The notes: a model not told the origin generated them from the sequence alone. Shown: positions 8,715-17,947, counted from the first letter of the stretch. The stretch is DNA of 64,000 nucleotides from Anaerolineaceae bacterium (GCA_029975475.1 JARKPB010000008.1:1054001-1118000); one strand, 5' to 3'. Program-made: numbers and translations.

Positions 8715-9560
8715 TTAGGGATTGGTAGGCGGAATCAGGGGGGTGAAATCCACCGGTTTAAAGTTGGTGATCACCAGGATCGCCTGAAGGTTGTTTAGAT
8801 CAACCGCCGGTTCAACCTGGGCAGTTTGAAATAAATCCGTGTCGCGCTTGCGCACGCTGACCACCTGGCCAATTAGAATATCCGGGGGATAAGACCCCCC
8901 TAACCCGCTGGTCAGAACGAGATCGCCCACTTCGACTTTCGCGTCTTGCGGGATCATTTCCAAAATCAGCTCGCCGGTTGTGGAACCGCTCAATTGCGCA
9001 TCCACCCTGGCATTTTTTAATTTAACATTGATGAATGAACCGGGGTCGGTGATCAATTGAACCCGCGCTGCGCTGGCAGAGACGGCGTCCACCCGGCCCA
9101 CAAGGCCGTTCTGGGTGACCACGGGCATGCCGTGGCGGATGCCGTCGTCTGAACCATGATCAATAAAGACATACAGCTGAAAGGGACTTAAATCACGCCC
9201 AATCACCGCGCCAGCCACGTACTGGTTCTCAGGACGCGCGCGGGCGAAATCCAGCAAGGCGTATAACACTTCTGCCTGCTTGACTTGCTGCTCCAGAACC
9301 ACAATCTTGGATTGTAAATCCGCGACCTGAGCGGAAAGCCGGGCGTTCTCCTGGCGCAGTGCTGCGACATCGCGGGGTATCGTAAAAAACTCAAACACCG
9401 CGTTCGCGCGGATCGAGATCCAGCGCTGGATCGAAACGAACGGACTCAACGCGTTACTGAAAAGGGGTTGTAAGATACCGCTAACCGCTAATGCAAGGAC
9501 CCCGATGACAACAAGCGCGATAGCGGCCGATTGCCACGAACCTGGGGATTTTGGTTTCAT
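8715..9560 (-). CDS. mreC: MreC, rod-shape-determining protein
   Basis: A 281-residue protein with one N-terminal membrane segment (about residues 11-32), a coiled coil (about 65-97, ENARLSAQVADLQSKIVVLE region) and two periplasm-type beta domains. Conserved MreC stretches include GAVIGRDLSPFQLYVFIDHG and GLVGRVDAVSASAARVQLI. MreC activates PBP2 and organises the elongation complex. It sits in the standard mreB-mreC-mreD order. The ATG at 9560 has only a weak GGAA upstream. Confidence 0.94.
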   Translation of the reverse strand: MKPKSPGSWQSAAIALVVIGVLALAVSGILQPLFSNALSPFVSIQRWISIRANAVFEFFTIPRDVAALRQENARLSAQVADLQSKIVVLEQQVKQAEVLYALLDFARARPENQYVAGAVIGRDLSPFQLYVFIDHGSDDGIRHGMPVVTQNGLVGRVDAVSASAARVQLITDPGSFINVKLKNARVDAQLSGSTTGELILEMIPQDAKVEVGDLVLTSGLGGSYPPDILIGQVVSVRKRDTDLFQTAQVEPAVDLNNLQAILVITNFKPVDFTPLIPPTNP

Positions 9561-9595
9561 ATAATTATTCCAATATCAACAACCGGTCAAACCAC

Positions 9596-10660
9596 TTAAC
9601 CTCTGGATTGGGTTCGGTCAAGATCGACCAGGAATTCGCTGTAACGGTCCAGATCTTCCAGAACCAGCCCGGCGCCCCTGGCGACACAGGTCATTGGATC
9701 TTCAGCCAGCCAGACGCGTAATTTCAACTCGTCGCTCAGGCGTTCTGCCATCCCCTGCAGCATCGCTCCTCCGCCAGCCAGACAGATGCCGGTGTCAATC
9801 AAATCTGATACGATTTCCGGAGGAACTTCGTCCAGGGCATCTTTAATTGTCTCGATAATCACCTGAACTGAAGTGGAAATCGCGTCGCGCATTTCCACCG
9901 ATGAAATTTCAATCGCCTCTGGCAGGCCGGTGACCAGATTCCGGCCGCGCACCACCATGGTCTTCTCGGTAGGCATTGGAAACGCAGAACCGATGATCAC
10001 CTTGACCTGTTCGGCCATTCTCTCGCCGATAAAGAGGTTATATTTGTTGCGGATGTACTGAACAATATCCTGATCCAGCTCATCACCGGCAACCCGCAGC
10101 GACCGTGAGACCACTATGCCGCCCATTGAAATCACCGCGACCTCGGTTGTGCCGCCGCCAATATCCACCACCATGCTGCCGCGAATCTCAGATACCGGTA
10201 AGCCAGCCCCAAGCGCGGCTGCGCGAGGCTCTTCAATGAGATAAGCTTCGCGCGCGCCAGCGGCCATGGCTGCGTCATACACCGCCCGCTTCTCGACCTG
10301 AGTTGCGCCAGAAGGAATCCCGATCACGACCCGGGGCCTTGGCAAGGGAACAATCGACTGCTGATGGGCTCTACCAATAAAATATCCCAGCATGGCCTGG
10401 GTAATGTCAAATTCTGAGATGACCCCGTCGCGCAGCGGGCGGATCGCGATGACATTCGCCGGGGTTCTCCCAACCATTTCTTTTGCCTGAGCGCCAATCG
10501 CCAGCGGCCTGCGTGTGCGTTTGTCAATCGTTACCCAGGAAGGTTCGTTGATGACAATTCCCTTGCCGCGGACGTTTACCAGGGTATTGGCGGTACCCAG
10601 GTCTATGCCAATGTCGAGGGAAAACAGCCCCATCAACCAGTTGAGTGGATTAAACGCCAA
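9596..10660 (-). CDS. mreB: MreB, actin-like rod-shape protein
   Basis: An actin-fold ATPase of 354 residues that forms membrane-bound filaments and directs side-wall synthesis. The phosphate-1 motif reads DIGIDLGTANTLV near residue 17, the phosphate-2 motif VVDIGGGTTEVAVIS near 166, and the adenosine motif CLAGGGAMLQGM near 296. The N terminus MAFNPLNWLMGLFS is hydrophobic and amphipathic, suiting membrane attachment. Translation starts with TTG at 10660, chosen because AAGGAG lies seven bases upstream. A TTG start for a gene of this rank suggests a set expression level. First gene of the operon, with an extended -10 promoter about 50 bases upstream. Confidence 0.96.
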   Translation of the reverse strand: MAFNPLNWLMGLFSLDIGIDLGTANTLVNVRGKGIVINEPSWVTIDKRTRRPLAIGAQAKEMVGRTPANVIAIRPLRDGVISEFDITQAMLGYFIGRAHQQSIVPLPRPRVVIGIPSGATQVEKRAVYDAAMAAGAREAYLIEEPRAAALGAGLPVSEIRGSMVVDIGGGTTEVAVISMGGIVVSRSLRVAGDELDQDIVQYIRNKYNLFIGERMAEQVKVIIGSAFPMPTEKTMVVRGRNLVTGLPEAIEISSVEMRDAISTSVQVIIETIKDALDEVPPEIVSDLIDTGICLAGGGAMLQGMAERLSDELKLRVWLAEDPMTCVARGAGLVLEDLDRYSEFLVDLDRTQSRG

Positions 10661-10708
10661 ATTGGAACTCCTTCGGGTTATTCAGCGTAGAACGCAAAAT
10701 CGAAAATC

Positions 10709-10717
10709 ATTATACCA
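10709..10717 (-). promoter_or_regulatory. extended -10 promoter of the mreB operon
   Basis: The minus strand reads TGG directly before TATAAT (box 10709-10714), a perfect -10 with the extended-10 dinucleotide. Predicted start is near 10702, giving an untranslated leader of about 42 bases. A TTGACA is present at 10739-10744 but 24 bases away, too far for a normal -35. Confidence 0.7.
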
Positions 10718-10793
10718 TAGCGCCCCTCTTACCAATCCTGTCAAGGGCATTGTTTACAGTGTTGGTAAAAGTCAGCCGGGCGATCTTTCTCGC

Positions 10794-10822
10794 TTGACAG
10801 CCAGAATCTGAACCGCTATAAT
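10794..10822 (+). promoter_or_regulatory. consensus sigma-70 promoter of tRNA-Gly
   Basis: TTGACA (10794-10799) and TATAAT (10817-10822) are separated by 17 bases: both boxes and the spacing match the housekeeping consensus exactly. Start of transcription would be near 10829, a few bases before the tRNA. This is the strongest promoter in the window. Confidence 0.9.
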
Positions 10823-10833
10823 ACCACTCACCA

Positions 10834-10905
10834 GCGGGTGTCGCCAAGCGGTAAGGCAGTAGCTTCCCAAGTTACCATTCGTGGGTTCGAGTCCCATCAC
10901 CCGCT
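10834..10905 (+). tRNA. tRNA-Gly (anticodon CCC)
   Basis: A complete cloverleaf with acceptor stem GCGGGTG/CACCCGC and an anticodon stem GTAGC/GTTAC holding the loop TTCCCAA (anticodon CCC). The variable loop has five bases and the T loop reads TTCGAGT. The discriminator is T, as is usual for bacterial glycine tRNAs. CCA is not encoded. Its own promoter and terminator make it a single-gene unit between the divergent mre operon and the signalling block. Confidence 0.96.
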
Positions 10906-10906
10906 C

Positions 10907-10937
10907 AATCCCTCACAATGTGAGGGATTTTTTATTT
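10907..10937 (+). terminator. intrinsic terminator of tRNA-Gly
   Basis: A ten-base-pair stem (AATCCCTCAC/GTGAGGGATT, 10907-10916 and 10920-10929) with a three-base loop runs into a T-rich tail. It begins directly after the tRNA. Confidence 0.9.
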
Positions 10938-11002
10938 TCCGCCTGATCACATTACATTATCCTTACACTTTGTCCAGAAATGAAATAGAAAGAATCGCTT
11001 TA

Positions 11003-11011
11003 TGCTAAAAT
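11003..11011 (+). promoter_or_regulatory. extended -10 promoter for the signalling block
   Basis: TGC followed by TAAAAT (box 11006-11011) makes an extended -10. No good -35 is seen at the right distance. Predicted start near 11018 would leave a leader of only about 15 bases before the ATG at 11033. Confidence 0.5.
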
Positions 11012-11032
11012 CCAATGGGAGACTTGGGCGTT

Positions 11033-11059
11033 ATGGATCAAATGGATCAAATGGATCAA
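11033..11059 (+). repeat. three tandem copies of a 9-bp unit in a start region
   Basis: The unit ATGGATCAA occurs three times in a row, encoding Met-Asp-Gln three times at the N terminus of the first receiver protein. Each copy offers an in-frame ATG. Such a repeat can gain or lose units by slippage without shifting the frame. Confidence 0.9.
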
Positions 11060-11431
11060 AAGAAAACCATCATGCATATTGAAGATAACTTTGACAACCG
11101 CATGCTGATTCGGCGGTTGCTTCAATCGGATGGCTATGATGTCCTGGAAGCGGAGAACGCAACCAACGCTTTAAAAATATTGCAGACCACCCGGCCAGAT
11201 CTGATCCTGATGGATATCAATATGCCGGATATCGACGGCTACACCCTGACCAATTATTTAAAAAATCAGGAAACCACAGCCAACATCCCAATCCTCGCCA
11301 TCACTGCCAATGTGATGCGCGGCGACCGGGAAAAAACTTTTGCGGCTGGCTGCGACGGCTACATCGAAAAGCCGATTGACATTGATGATTTTTTAGAACG
11401 AATAGCCTGGTACACCCGGCGAGCGGATTAA
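11033..11431 (+). CDS. single-domain response regulator (CheY-like)
   Basis: A stand-alone receiver domain of 132 residues with no output domain. Acid pocket residues are in HIEDN, the phospho-acceptor is Asp61 in LILMDINMPDIDG, the switch Thr is in AITAN, and the conserved Lys is in YIEKPI. It would receive phosphate from a histidine kinase and pass it on or bind a target. The frame opens at 11015, but the promoter position favours ATG 11033. It is the first gene of the block and is followed nine bases later by another receiver protein. The likely phosphodonor is the hybrid kinase at 23437-28413, though that is inference. Confidence 0.88.
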   Translation: MDQMDQMDQKKTIMHIEDNFDNRMLIRRLLQSDGYDVLEAENATNALKILQTTRPDLILMDINMPDIDGYTLTNYLKNQETTANIPILAITANVMRGDREKTFAAGCDGYIEKPIDIDDFLERIAWYTRRAD

Positions 11432-11440
11432 GGACAAAGA

Positions 11441-11929
11441 ATGTACGCGATTTTTCATGCCAAATCCACTTTTTTTTGGCATTATGACGCGCCCGGAGGC
11501 AGCCTTTTTCCCATTCCATCTCACAGCAATCCCCGCGAAAGCACGGTCCTGGTTGTTGAAGATAATGTCAGTAATTTTGTTTTGATCGCCCGCATGCTGG
11601 GTTTCCTGGGCATTCATTGTGAATGGAAGACCTCAGGCTATGAGGTCGTCGAATACGCGGATACCCTTCCGCACCTGGACCTGATCCTGATGGATATCCG
11701 CCTGCCGTATGAAGATGGGTACGGCGCATTAAGGAAAATCCGTCAGTCGCCCCGCTTGAAAAATGTGCCGGTGATCGCTGTAACGGCTGAAGGCGGACGC
11801 GAGCAGCTGAATAAAGCCCGTGACGCCGGGTTTAATGGGTTTCTAGCCAAGCCGCTGGATCCGGACCGGTTTCCGGATCAGATTTTAGATATCCTGAATG
11901 GAATCCCTGTATGGGATTTGAATGAATAA
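11441..11929 (+). CDS. single-domain response regulator with N-terminal extension
   Basis: A second receiver protein, 162 residues. About 34 residues of unassigned, aromatic-rich N terminus (MYAIFHAKSTFFWHYD) precede the receiver, which begins STVLVVEDN. The phospho-acceptor is Asp85 in LILMDIRLPYEDG and the conserved Lys is in FLAKPLD. AAGGA six bases before the ATG supports the start and so the extension. No output domain is present. It resembles its upstream neighbour enough to suggest an old duplication. It is followed 16 bases later by the first multi-GAF membrane protein. Confidence 0.87.
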   Translation: MYAIFHAKSTFFWHYDAPGGSLFPIPSHSNPRESTVLVVEDNVSNFVLIARMLGFLGIHCEWKTSGYEVVEYADTLPHLDLILMDIRLPYEDGYGALRKIRQSPRLKNVPVIAVTAEGGREQLNKARDAGFNGFLAKPLDPDRFPDQILDILNGIPVWDLNE

Positions 11930-11945
11930 AGATTAAGGAGCTAAG

Positions 11946-14900
11946 ATGACGGTATCGGACCAGACCTATTCGGAAGAGCCAAAGCCAAAAGGGCGATCCA
12001 GTCTTGTTCGTCTGGTGGTTATCGTCATGCTGGCGATGGCGCTGTTCCCGATTCTTATCATCGGCGCGGCAGCCTACGGGCGCTCAAATGAAGTTGTGCG
12101 CGAGCAGACTCAGGTTGAGCTCACCCAGGCCGGAAACAATATTTACAGGCAGCTGCTCACATTAAAAACTGCGCAGGACAAAGCCCTTGAAGCGATTCGC
12201 CAGCAAACCGGCTTTATCCCGGATGTCAAATTGGTGATTTCCGAAGCGCGCTATGATCCAAATTTCACCATCGCTTTCCTGCGGCTAAAGGGGTATTTTC
12301 AGAACAATTCCGTGGGTCCGCTTGAACCGATCTTTGACAAAATTTTTCTGGTTGATACCAACGGAAAAGTCCATGTCACAACCGACTTAACTTTCATCGA
12401 TTCCAACGTCAGCGAAGACCCGCTTTTTCAAAAGCTGCTCTCCGAAGATCAATCGGCCATCTGGTTTAATCCGGCTCCTTATTATCCCAACCGTCTGGCG
12501 ATCGCTACCAGTCAGGCCGTGGTAAACGAAAATGGTTCGAGGATCGCGACCCTGGTCGGGATTGCGGTTCCCCGGTTGCCGGTTAACCTTCTGGCGACTT
12601 TTTCCATCTTCTCGCCCAACGCGCGCGGGTATTTTTTCACCGCGAACAACCAGATGGTTACCGCGGATAAAGAGAGTCTGCAGGCGATCCAGATATCCGC
12701 GCAGCCCGATCAGAAAGAAAAATTGCTCAACCGGATTCAATCTTACCCGGAGGGCGGAACCGAGCAATTTGATTCTTATAACGGAAAACCGGTACTGGCA
12801 TATCTGAAATGGTATCAGGATCTGAACGCGGGGCTGGTCATCGAAATCCCGGCTGATGAAGTCGTCGCCCAGGTTCAGATCTTCACACCGTACAACACCA
12901 TTCTGCTGGCGATCCTCCTGTTTATCTCCGGTCTGATTGTGTATCTTGCTGGCATCCAGCTGGTCAACCCGATTAACCAGCTGTCTCAAAAAGCGCTGGC
13001 ATTCGCATCGGGAGATTTTAGCCAGCGCGCAGATGAAAGCCGCAAAGACGAAATTGGGTTACTGGCCCAGTCGTTCAATAAAATGGTCGAAGAAATCTCG
13101 ACTCTCTACCGTTCGATGGAACAGAAAGTTGAAGACCGCACCCTGCAGATGCGCACCGCCTCTGAAATTGCGCAGGCTGCGATTTCTTCCACCAATCGGG
13201 AAGACATTCTTTACCGCACGGTTCAGCTCCTTACCGAACGATTTGATTTTGATTACGCCGCAATTTATTTGCTGGATGAAACCGGCACATCCCTTGTATT
13301 GAAAGGCGCCAGCCAGAAAGGCGAAGAAGAAACATCCTTCCGTGAGCTGCGGCTGCCGTTGATTTCTCAGAATATCCTCACCTGGGTGGCGGCCAACAAT
13401 AAGACCCGCATCGTCAGCGACCTGTCTGATGAAAGCGGTAACCTTGACCACCTAATTCCAGGGGCAAAGTCAGAACTGGCTGTGCCAATTATTCTGGAAG
13501 ACCAGCTGCTGGGTGTGCTGGATATTCAATCCTCACGGCCGGCCAGTTTTGACGCGGATACCGCCGGTGTTTTTCGCGCTCTGACCAGCCAGGTCGCTGT
13601 CGGTTTGCGCAACGTGGACACCCTCGAATCAACCGAGATCAACCTGCAGGAAACCACCCTGCTCTACCGGGCGAGCCGACAAATCACGCAGTCAAAAGAT
13701 GAAATTGAAATCGCAGAAATCCTTGCGGCAACCCTGTCGCAGACTCCCTACGTCAGCTTCCTGCTGGCGATCGAACCGGATCACCTGCGGTTGTTAACCC
13801 TCACAGACAGCCGCGGCGGGAAGAGCGACAGTGCTTATAAAGGTATTCGCCTTCCTCTGCAAAAGGGCAGCACGCATCTGGAAGAAGGCGCGATCACCAT
13901 TATCAATAACCTCAAAGCCCCTTCGGAATTCGATAATCTATTATCATTTTTTGACCGCCGCGGCTGCACTTCAGCAGCCTTGATCCCGATCCTGGAGGGC
14001 GGCCGCGCCGCCAAAATCCTGGCGCTGGGTTCACGTTCAGCCACACCGCTGAGTATGACCGCCTTACAGCCATTTGCCAACCTGGCAGAAGTCATCGGGA
14101 CAACGTACGAACGCTTTAATGTCTTGCGGACTCTGCGCCTGCGGTTAAACGAGCTTCAAACCCTTGCCTCCGTATCAGAGGCGATTTCATCACAAACCGA
14201 TTTGCTGGCTTTGTACCAGACCCTGCATCACAAAATTCAAGAAGCGGTGGGCGGCGAGGTCGGATTTGTCCTGGCAACCTATAATGCCGCTGAGAATATG
14301 GTAGATATCCCGTACATATATGAAGGCGGCGAGGTATCCCGGGTGGCTCCCTTCCCGCTGGGCGAGGGGTTGACCTCCTATGTCATCCGCGAATGTAAAC
14401 CCCTGCTGTTAAGTGGAGACATTGAACGGTCAGCAGCTGACCTGGGCGTTAAGATCGTTGGACAACCCGCCCGGTCCTGGCTGGGAATACCGCTGATGGT
14501 CGGCGGCAGTGTCATTGGCGCATTGGTGATCCAAGATGCCGAACAGGAAGACCGCTTTGGACAGGCGGAACTGGATCTGCTAAACACGCTCGCGCCCCAA
14601 ATCGCGACTTCAATTCGAAATGCCCAGCTGCTCGAAGAAATGCAGAAAGCGCTGTCGGCCTACGACCAGGAACGCTTCTTGCTCAACTCGCTCATGGATA
14701 ACACGCCGGACCAGATTTACTTCAAAGATCAAACCGGGACTTATCTGCGCGTCAGCAATTCGATGGTCAATGCCCTCGGCCTTAACTCACCGGCTGACAT
14801 TATCAACCACAACGATTATGAGCTGTTTGGCGAAGAGGCTGGAGAAGCATCCTATCAGGAGCTTGAATACCTGCTCCAACAGGGCGAACCGAAAGAAGAA

Positions 14901-16259
14901 GTGGTGGAAACCGTTTCAGAAGATGGACAGACCACTTTCTGGAATCAAGTCACTCAAATCCCGCTGTTTACCGAAGACGAACAGCCATACGGTATCCTGG
15001 GCATTCAACGAGACATCACCGGTTTGAAGATCGCCGAAAATATTGCCCAGCAGCGCGCCCAGCAGGTCCGCACAGCCGCGGAAATCGCCCGCGACACTTC
15101 CGGCACGCTTGACCTTTCGGAACTGCTGCAAAAATCCGTCAATCTGGTGCGCGAACGATACGGTTTCTACCACGCCTCAGTCTTCCTTCTGGACGCCATC
15201 GGCGAGTACGCGGTCCTTGAAGAATCAACCGGCGAAGCAGGCGCCCGAATGAAAGGCGCAGGCCATAAGCTGGCGGTCGGTTCTCAATCCATCGTCGGTC
15301 AAACCACCGCGACCGGTGTTCCGCTGGTGGTCAACGATGTCCGCCAGGACCCGACCTACTATCCCAACCCGCTGCTGCCGGAGACGCGTTCAGAGGCTGC
15401 GATTCCGCTCAAGGTTGGCGATCAGATTATCGGCGCGCTGGATGTCCAGAGCCGCAGGGTCAACGCTTTTAGCGAAGAGGACATCAGCATTCTGCAAATT
15501 CTCGCGGACCAGGTCGCAGTCGCGGTCACCAACGCCAACCTCTTTACGCGCACTCAGGAACAAATTTCCAAACACCGCATGCTCCACCAGATTACTTCAG
15601 CAGCCTCGTCATCCGATACCGTCCAGGAAGCCCTGGAAAAAGCCGTCCACGGGCTGCACCTGGCGCTGGGGAACGACCGCATCGGCCTGTTCATTGCCCG
15701 ACCGGATGGGTTATTAGAGATGAGGTACCACGCCGGGTATATTGAGCTGGGAGAGGAACCGATCACCGTTCAACCCGGTGAAGGAATCGTCGGCCAGGTG
15801 GCACTCAACCGCCGCGCGATGCTGGTCAGGGACAGCCAGGCTGAACCGCAGTACATTCCAATTGACCCCAACGTTCGCTCGGAGCTGGCTGTTCCGGTGG
15901 TGTACCGCGACGAACTCATCGGTGTGCTTAATCTGGAATCGGTCGAACCCGCTGCCTACGACGAAAGCGATACTGAAATTATGACCTCGCTGGTAGCCAA
16001 CCTCGCCTCGGTTCTCTCTAACCTCCAGTTGCTGGGGCAGATTCGCCAGCAGGTTGAACGCCAGCGCCAGATCTTCGAAATAACCAGTAAGATCCGTCAA
16101 TCCGTGGATATTCAAACCATTCTGGAAACTTCGGCCAGCGAACTGGCAAAAGCATTAAAAGCGCGGCGGGCAGCCATTCAGGTGACCACCGACATCATCG
16201 AAAAACCGATGACCTCCGATTTAAGCGGCAAAAATAACGGTAAGGAGCGGCTATCATGA
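11946..16259 (+). CDS. membrane multi-GAF/PAS sensor without kinase domain
   Basis: A 1437-residue sensor. Domain order by inspection: membrane segment 20-43; Cache-like outer domain 44-315; membrane segment 317-340; HAMP 341-392; GAF about 410-560; degenerate GAF about 575-722; GAF about 735-893; PAS about 905-1035; GAF about 1050-1200; GAF about 1210-1365; then only the first helix and strand of another GAF (1372-1412) before the end. GAF hallmarks such as RSEAAIPLKVGDQIIGALDVQS are clear. No HisKA, HATPase, GGDEF or methyl-accepting domain exists, so it cannot signal by a known catalytic output. It overlaps the next gene by four bases. It probably binds small ligands and passes the signal to a partner in the block. 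Confidence 0.88.
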   Translation: MTVSDQTYSEEPKPKGRSSLVRLVVIVMLAMALFPILIIGAAAYGRSNEVVREQTQVELTQAGNNIYRQLLTLKTAQDKALEAIRQQTGFIPDVKLVISEARYDPNFTIAFLRLKGYFQNNSVGPLEPIFDKIFLVDTNGKVHVTTDLTFIDSNVSEDPLFQKLLSEDQSAIWFNPAPYYPNRLAIATSQAVVNENGSRIATLVGIAVPRLPVNLLATFSIFSPNARGYFFTANNQMVTADKESLQAIQISAQPDQKEKLLNRIQSYPEGGTEQFDSYNGKPVLAYLKWYQDLNAGLVIEIPADEVVAQVQIFTPYNTILLAILLFISGLIVYLAGIQLVNPINQLSQKALAFASGDFSQRADESRKDEIGLLAQSFNKMVEEISTLYRSMEQKVEDRTLQMRTASEIAQAAISSTNREDILYRTVQLLTERFDFDYAAIYLLDETGTSLVLKGASQKGEEETSFRELRLPLISQNILTWVAANNKTRIVSDLSDESGNLDHLIPGAKSELAVPIILEDQLLGVLDIQSSRPASFDADTAGVFRALTSQVAVGLRNVDTLESTEINLQETTLLYRASRQITQSKDEIEIAEILAATLSQTPYVSFLLAIEPDHLRLLTLTDSRGGKSDSAYKGIRLPLQKGSTHLEEGAITIINNLKAPSEFDNLLSFFDRRGCTSAALIPILEGGRAAKILALGSRSATPLSMTALQPFANLAEVIGTTYERFNVLRTLRLRLNELQTLASVSEAISSQTDLLALYQTLHHKIQEAVGGEVGFVLATYNAAENMVDIPYIYEGGEVSRVAPFPLGEGLTSYVIRECKPLLLSGDIERSAADLGVKIVGQPARSWLGIPLMVGGSVIGALVIQDAEQEDRFGQAELDLLNTLAPQIATSIRNAQLLEEMQKALSAYDQERFLLNSLMDNTPDQIYFKDQTGTYLRVSNSMVNALGLNSPADIINHNDYELFGEEAGEASYQELEYLLQQGEPKEEVVETVSEDGQTTFWNQVTQIPLFTEDEQPYGILGIQRDITGLKIAENIAQQRAQQVRTAAEIARDTSGTLDLSELLQKSVNLVRERYGFYHASVFLLDAIGEYAVLEESTGEAGARMKGAGHKLAVGSQSIVGQTTATGVPLVVNDVRQDPTYYPNPLLPETRSEAAIPLKVGDQIIGALDVQSRRVNAFSEEDISILQILADQVAVAVTNANLFTRTQEQISKHRMLHQITSAASSSDTVQEALEKAVHGLHLALGNDRIGLFIARPDGLLEMRYHAGYIELGEEPITVQPGEGIVGQVALNRRAMLVRDSQAEPQYIPIDPNVRSELAVPVVYRDELIGVLNLESVEPAAYDESDTEIMTSLVANLASVLSNLQLLGQIRQQVERQRQIFEITSKIRQSVDIQTILETSASELAKALKARRAAIQVTTDIIEKPMTSDLSGKNNGKERLS

Positions 16260-17947
16260 ACTTCTTCCGCAGCCTTAATCCAAACGTTCCCCCGCCAGAG
16301 ATCGCTTCCAAAGGCGAATTGATGATCTGGCGCGAGCGCATCCTGCAATATTTTGGGTTTATCGGCCTGGGAATCGCGGCCTTTGCCTATGTCGCCTTGC
16401 TCGCGCCGGCGCTCAGCACCAATCAACGCGGGTTCATCATTCCATACGCGGTCATCATGGCATTTTTCGCCCTGCTGGTTTTCCTGAGACGGCTGCCGTA
16501 TGGTTTGCGCGCAAACGCGCTGCTGATCGCCACCCTGGCTGCTGCGGTGGTCTCGTTTATCCAGTTTGGTCTGTCAGGAAACGGCCGCACACTTTTACTG
16601 ACCTATACCGTTCTGGCCGCGGCTTTGCTGGGGGTGAACGGCGGTTTGAACTCGCTGGGGGTCAGCATGATCGTCATGTTTATCTTTGGCTTTGGCATGA
16701 CCACCGGCTTCATCCCCAAACCCAGTGTCGAAGTCATGGCGAATTCTGGTTTTGCCCGCGACTGGCTGCTGGGCAGCGCTTTTGTTGCCATCGGAGCCAT
16801 TCTCGGTATTACCTCTACCGGCGTGCTGATTCGCGGTCTTCAGACCAGCCTGACCAAAGGGCAGGATTTGACCAAAGACCTCGAAAACCAGCGCTCAATT
16901 CTGGAACTGCGCGTCTTTCAGCGCACGCAGGACCTGCAGCGCCGTCTGGTTCAAATCCGTACAGCCGCAGAGATTTCGCAATCCATCATCAGCGTGCTTG
17001 ACCCTGAAACCCTGCTTCAACAGGTGGCCGATCTGGTGAAAGAACGGTTCGACCTGTATTATGTCGGCGTGTTCCTGCTGGATGAAAAAGGCGAAAACGC
17101 GGTACTGCACGCCGGTACCGGAGAGGCCGGCCAAAAAATGTTGGAAGCCGGCCACTACCTTTCCGTTGGGGGTACTTCCATGATTGGCTGGGCGATCTCG
17201 AACCGCCGCGCCAGAATCGCCCTGGATGTCGGTAAGGATGCGGTGCGTTTTAACAACCCTTATTTACCGCTCACCCGCTCGGAATTGGCTCTGCCCATTA
17301 TCAGCCGTACAGAGGCTATCGGCGCGTTGACCATTCAGTCGGAAAAAGAGAACGCGTTCGATGAAGATGATATTTTGGTGCTGCAAGGGATCGCCGACAG
17401 CCTTGCCACCGCGCTGGAAAACGCGCGTTTGTTCAACCAGGCTGAAAAGAACCTGGAAGAGATTTCCGCCCTCAATCAGGCTTACCTGTATGAATCCTGG
17501 AACCAGATTTTGCAGACATACGGCCCCATTTCTTACAGTTTTACCAATCGAGATGTGGTCAAACGGGTGCAAAATCCAGCGGCAGGTAAATACCCGCTGC
17601 GTCTGCGCAATCAAACCATCGGTTACCTTTCAATCGAAGGCTCGGAAGAGACCTTCAGCGAGGCTGACCTGGCATTGATTGAAGCTGTCACTTCGCAGAC
17701 AGCCCTGGCGCTCGAAAATGCCCGCCTCCTGGAGGAAAGCCAGCGCCGCGCCTCTCAGGAACAGATGATTAACAAACTGAGCGAAGAATTTTCAAAGGCT
17801 GGCGACATCGAAGCCATTCTAAGGACGGCGATCTCAGAATTAAAGCAGCTTCCGTCTGTGAGCGAAGTCAGCGTGCAGATGATCCCACCTGAAGATGAGG
17901 TCGAAACCATCGTTTCTGCCGGTGGGAACGGGAGGAATAAAGCATGA
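16256..17947 (+). CDS. six-TM GAF-domain membrane sensor
   Basis: A 563-residue protein with about six membrane segments (residues 32-192), a coiled coil (about 195-232) and one full GAF domain (about 236-392). A short degenerate GAF-like module (about 395-492) carries the pattern LNQAYLYESW. A half GAF ends the protein (about 503-545). The membrane part is not a domain I recognise; it resembles an integral-membrane sensing module. No enzymatic output is present. The start overlaps the previous stop by four bases (ATGA) and the end overlaps the next gene likewise, so the genes are translationally coupled. Close paralogue of the following gene in both layout and sequence. Confidence 0.87.
   Translation: MNFFRSLNPNVPPPEIASKGELMIWRERILQYFGFIGLGIAAFAYVALLAPALSTNQRGFIIPYAVIMAFFALLVFLRRLPYGLRANALLIATLAAAVVSFIQFGLSGNGRTLLLTYTVLAAALLGVNGGLNSLGVSMIVMFIFGFGMTTGFIPKPSVEVMANSGFARDWLLGSAFVAIGAILGITSTGVLIRGLQTSLTKGQDLTKDLENQRSILELRVFQRTQDLQRRLVQIRTAAEISQSIISVLDPETLLQQVADLVKERFDLYYVGVFLLDEKGENAVLHAGTGEAGQKMLEAGHYLSVGGTSMIGWAISNRRARIALDVGKDAVRFNNPYLPLTRSELALPIISRTEAIGALTIQSEKENAFDEDDILVLQGIADSLATALENARLFNQAEKNLEEISALNQAYLYESWNQILQTYGPISYSFTNRDVVKRVQNPAAGKYPLRLRNQTIGYLSIEGSEETFSEADLALIEAVTSQTALALENARLLEESQRRASQEQMINKLSEEFSKAGDIEAILRTAISELKQLPSVSEVSVQMIPPEDEVETIVSAGGNGRNKA

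Noticed and set aside
10739-10744. TTGACA as -35 of the mreB promoter
   Set aside because: It is 24 bases from the TATAAT, too far for a sigma-70 promoter. The extended -10 alone is a better explanation.
12387-12989. 200-codon minus-strand frame opposite the first multi-GAF gene
   Set aside because: Antisense shadow; no motif, no ribosome-binding site, and the plus-strand frame has continuous domain homology here.
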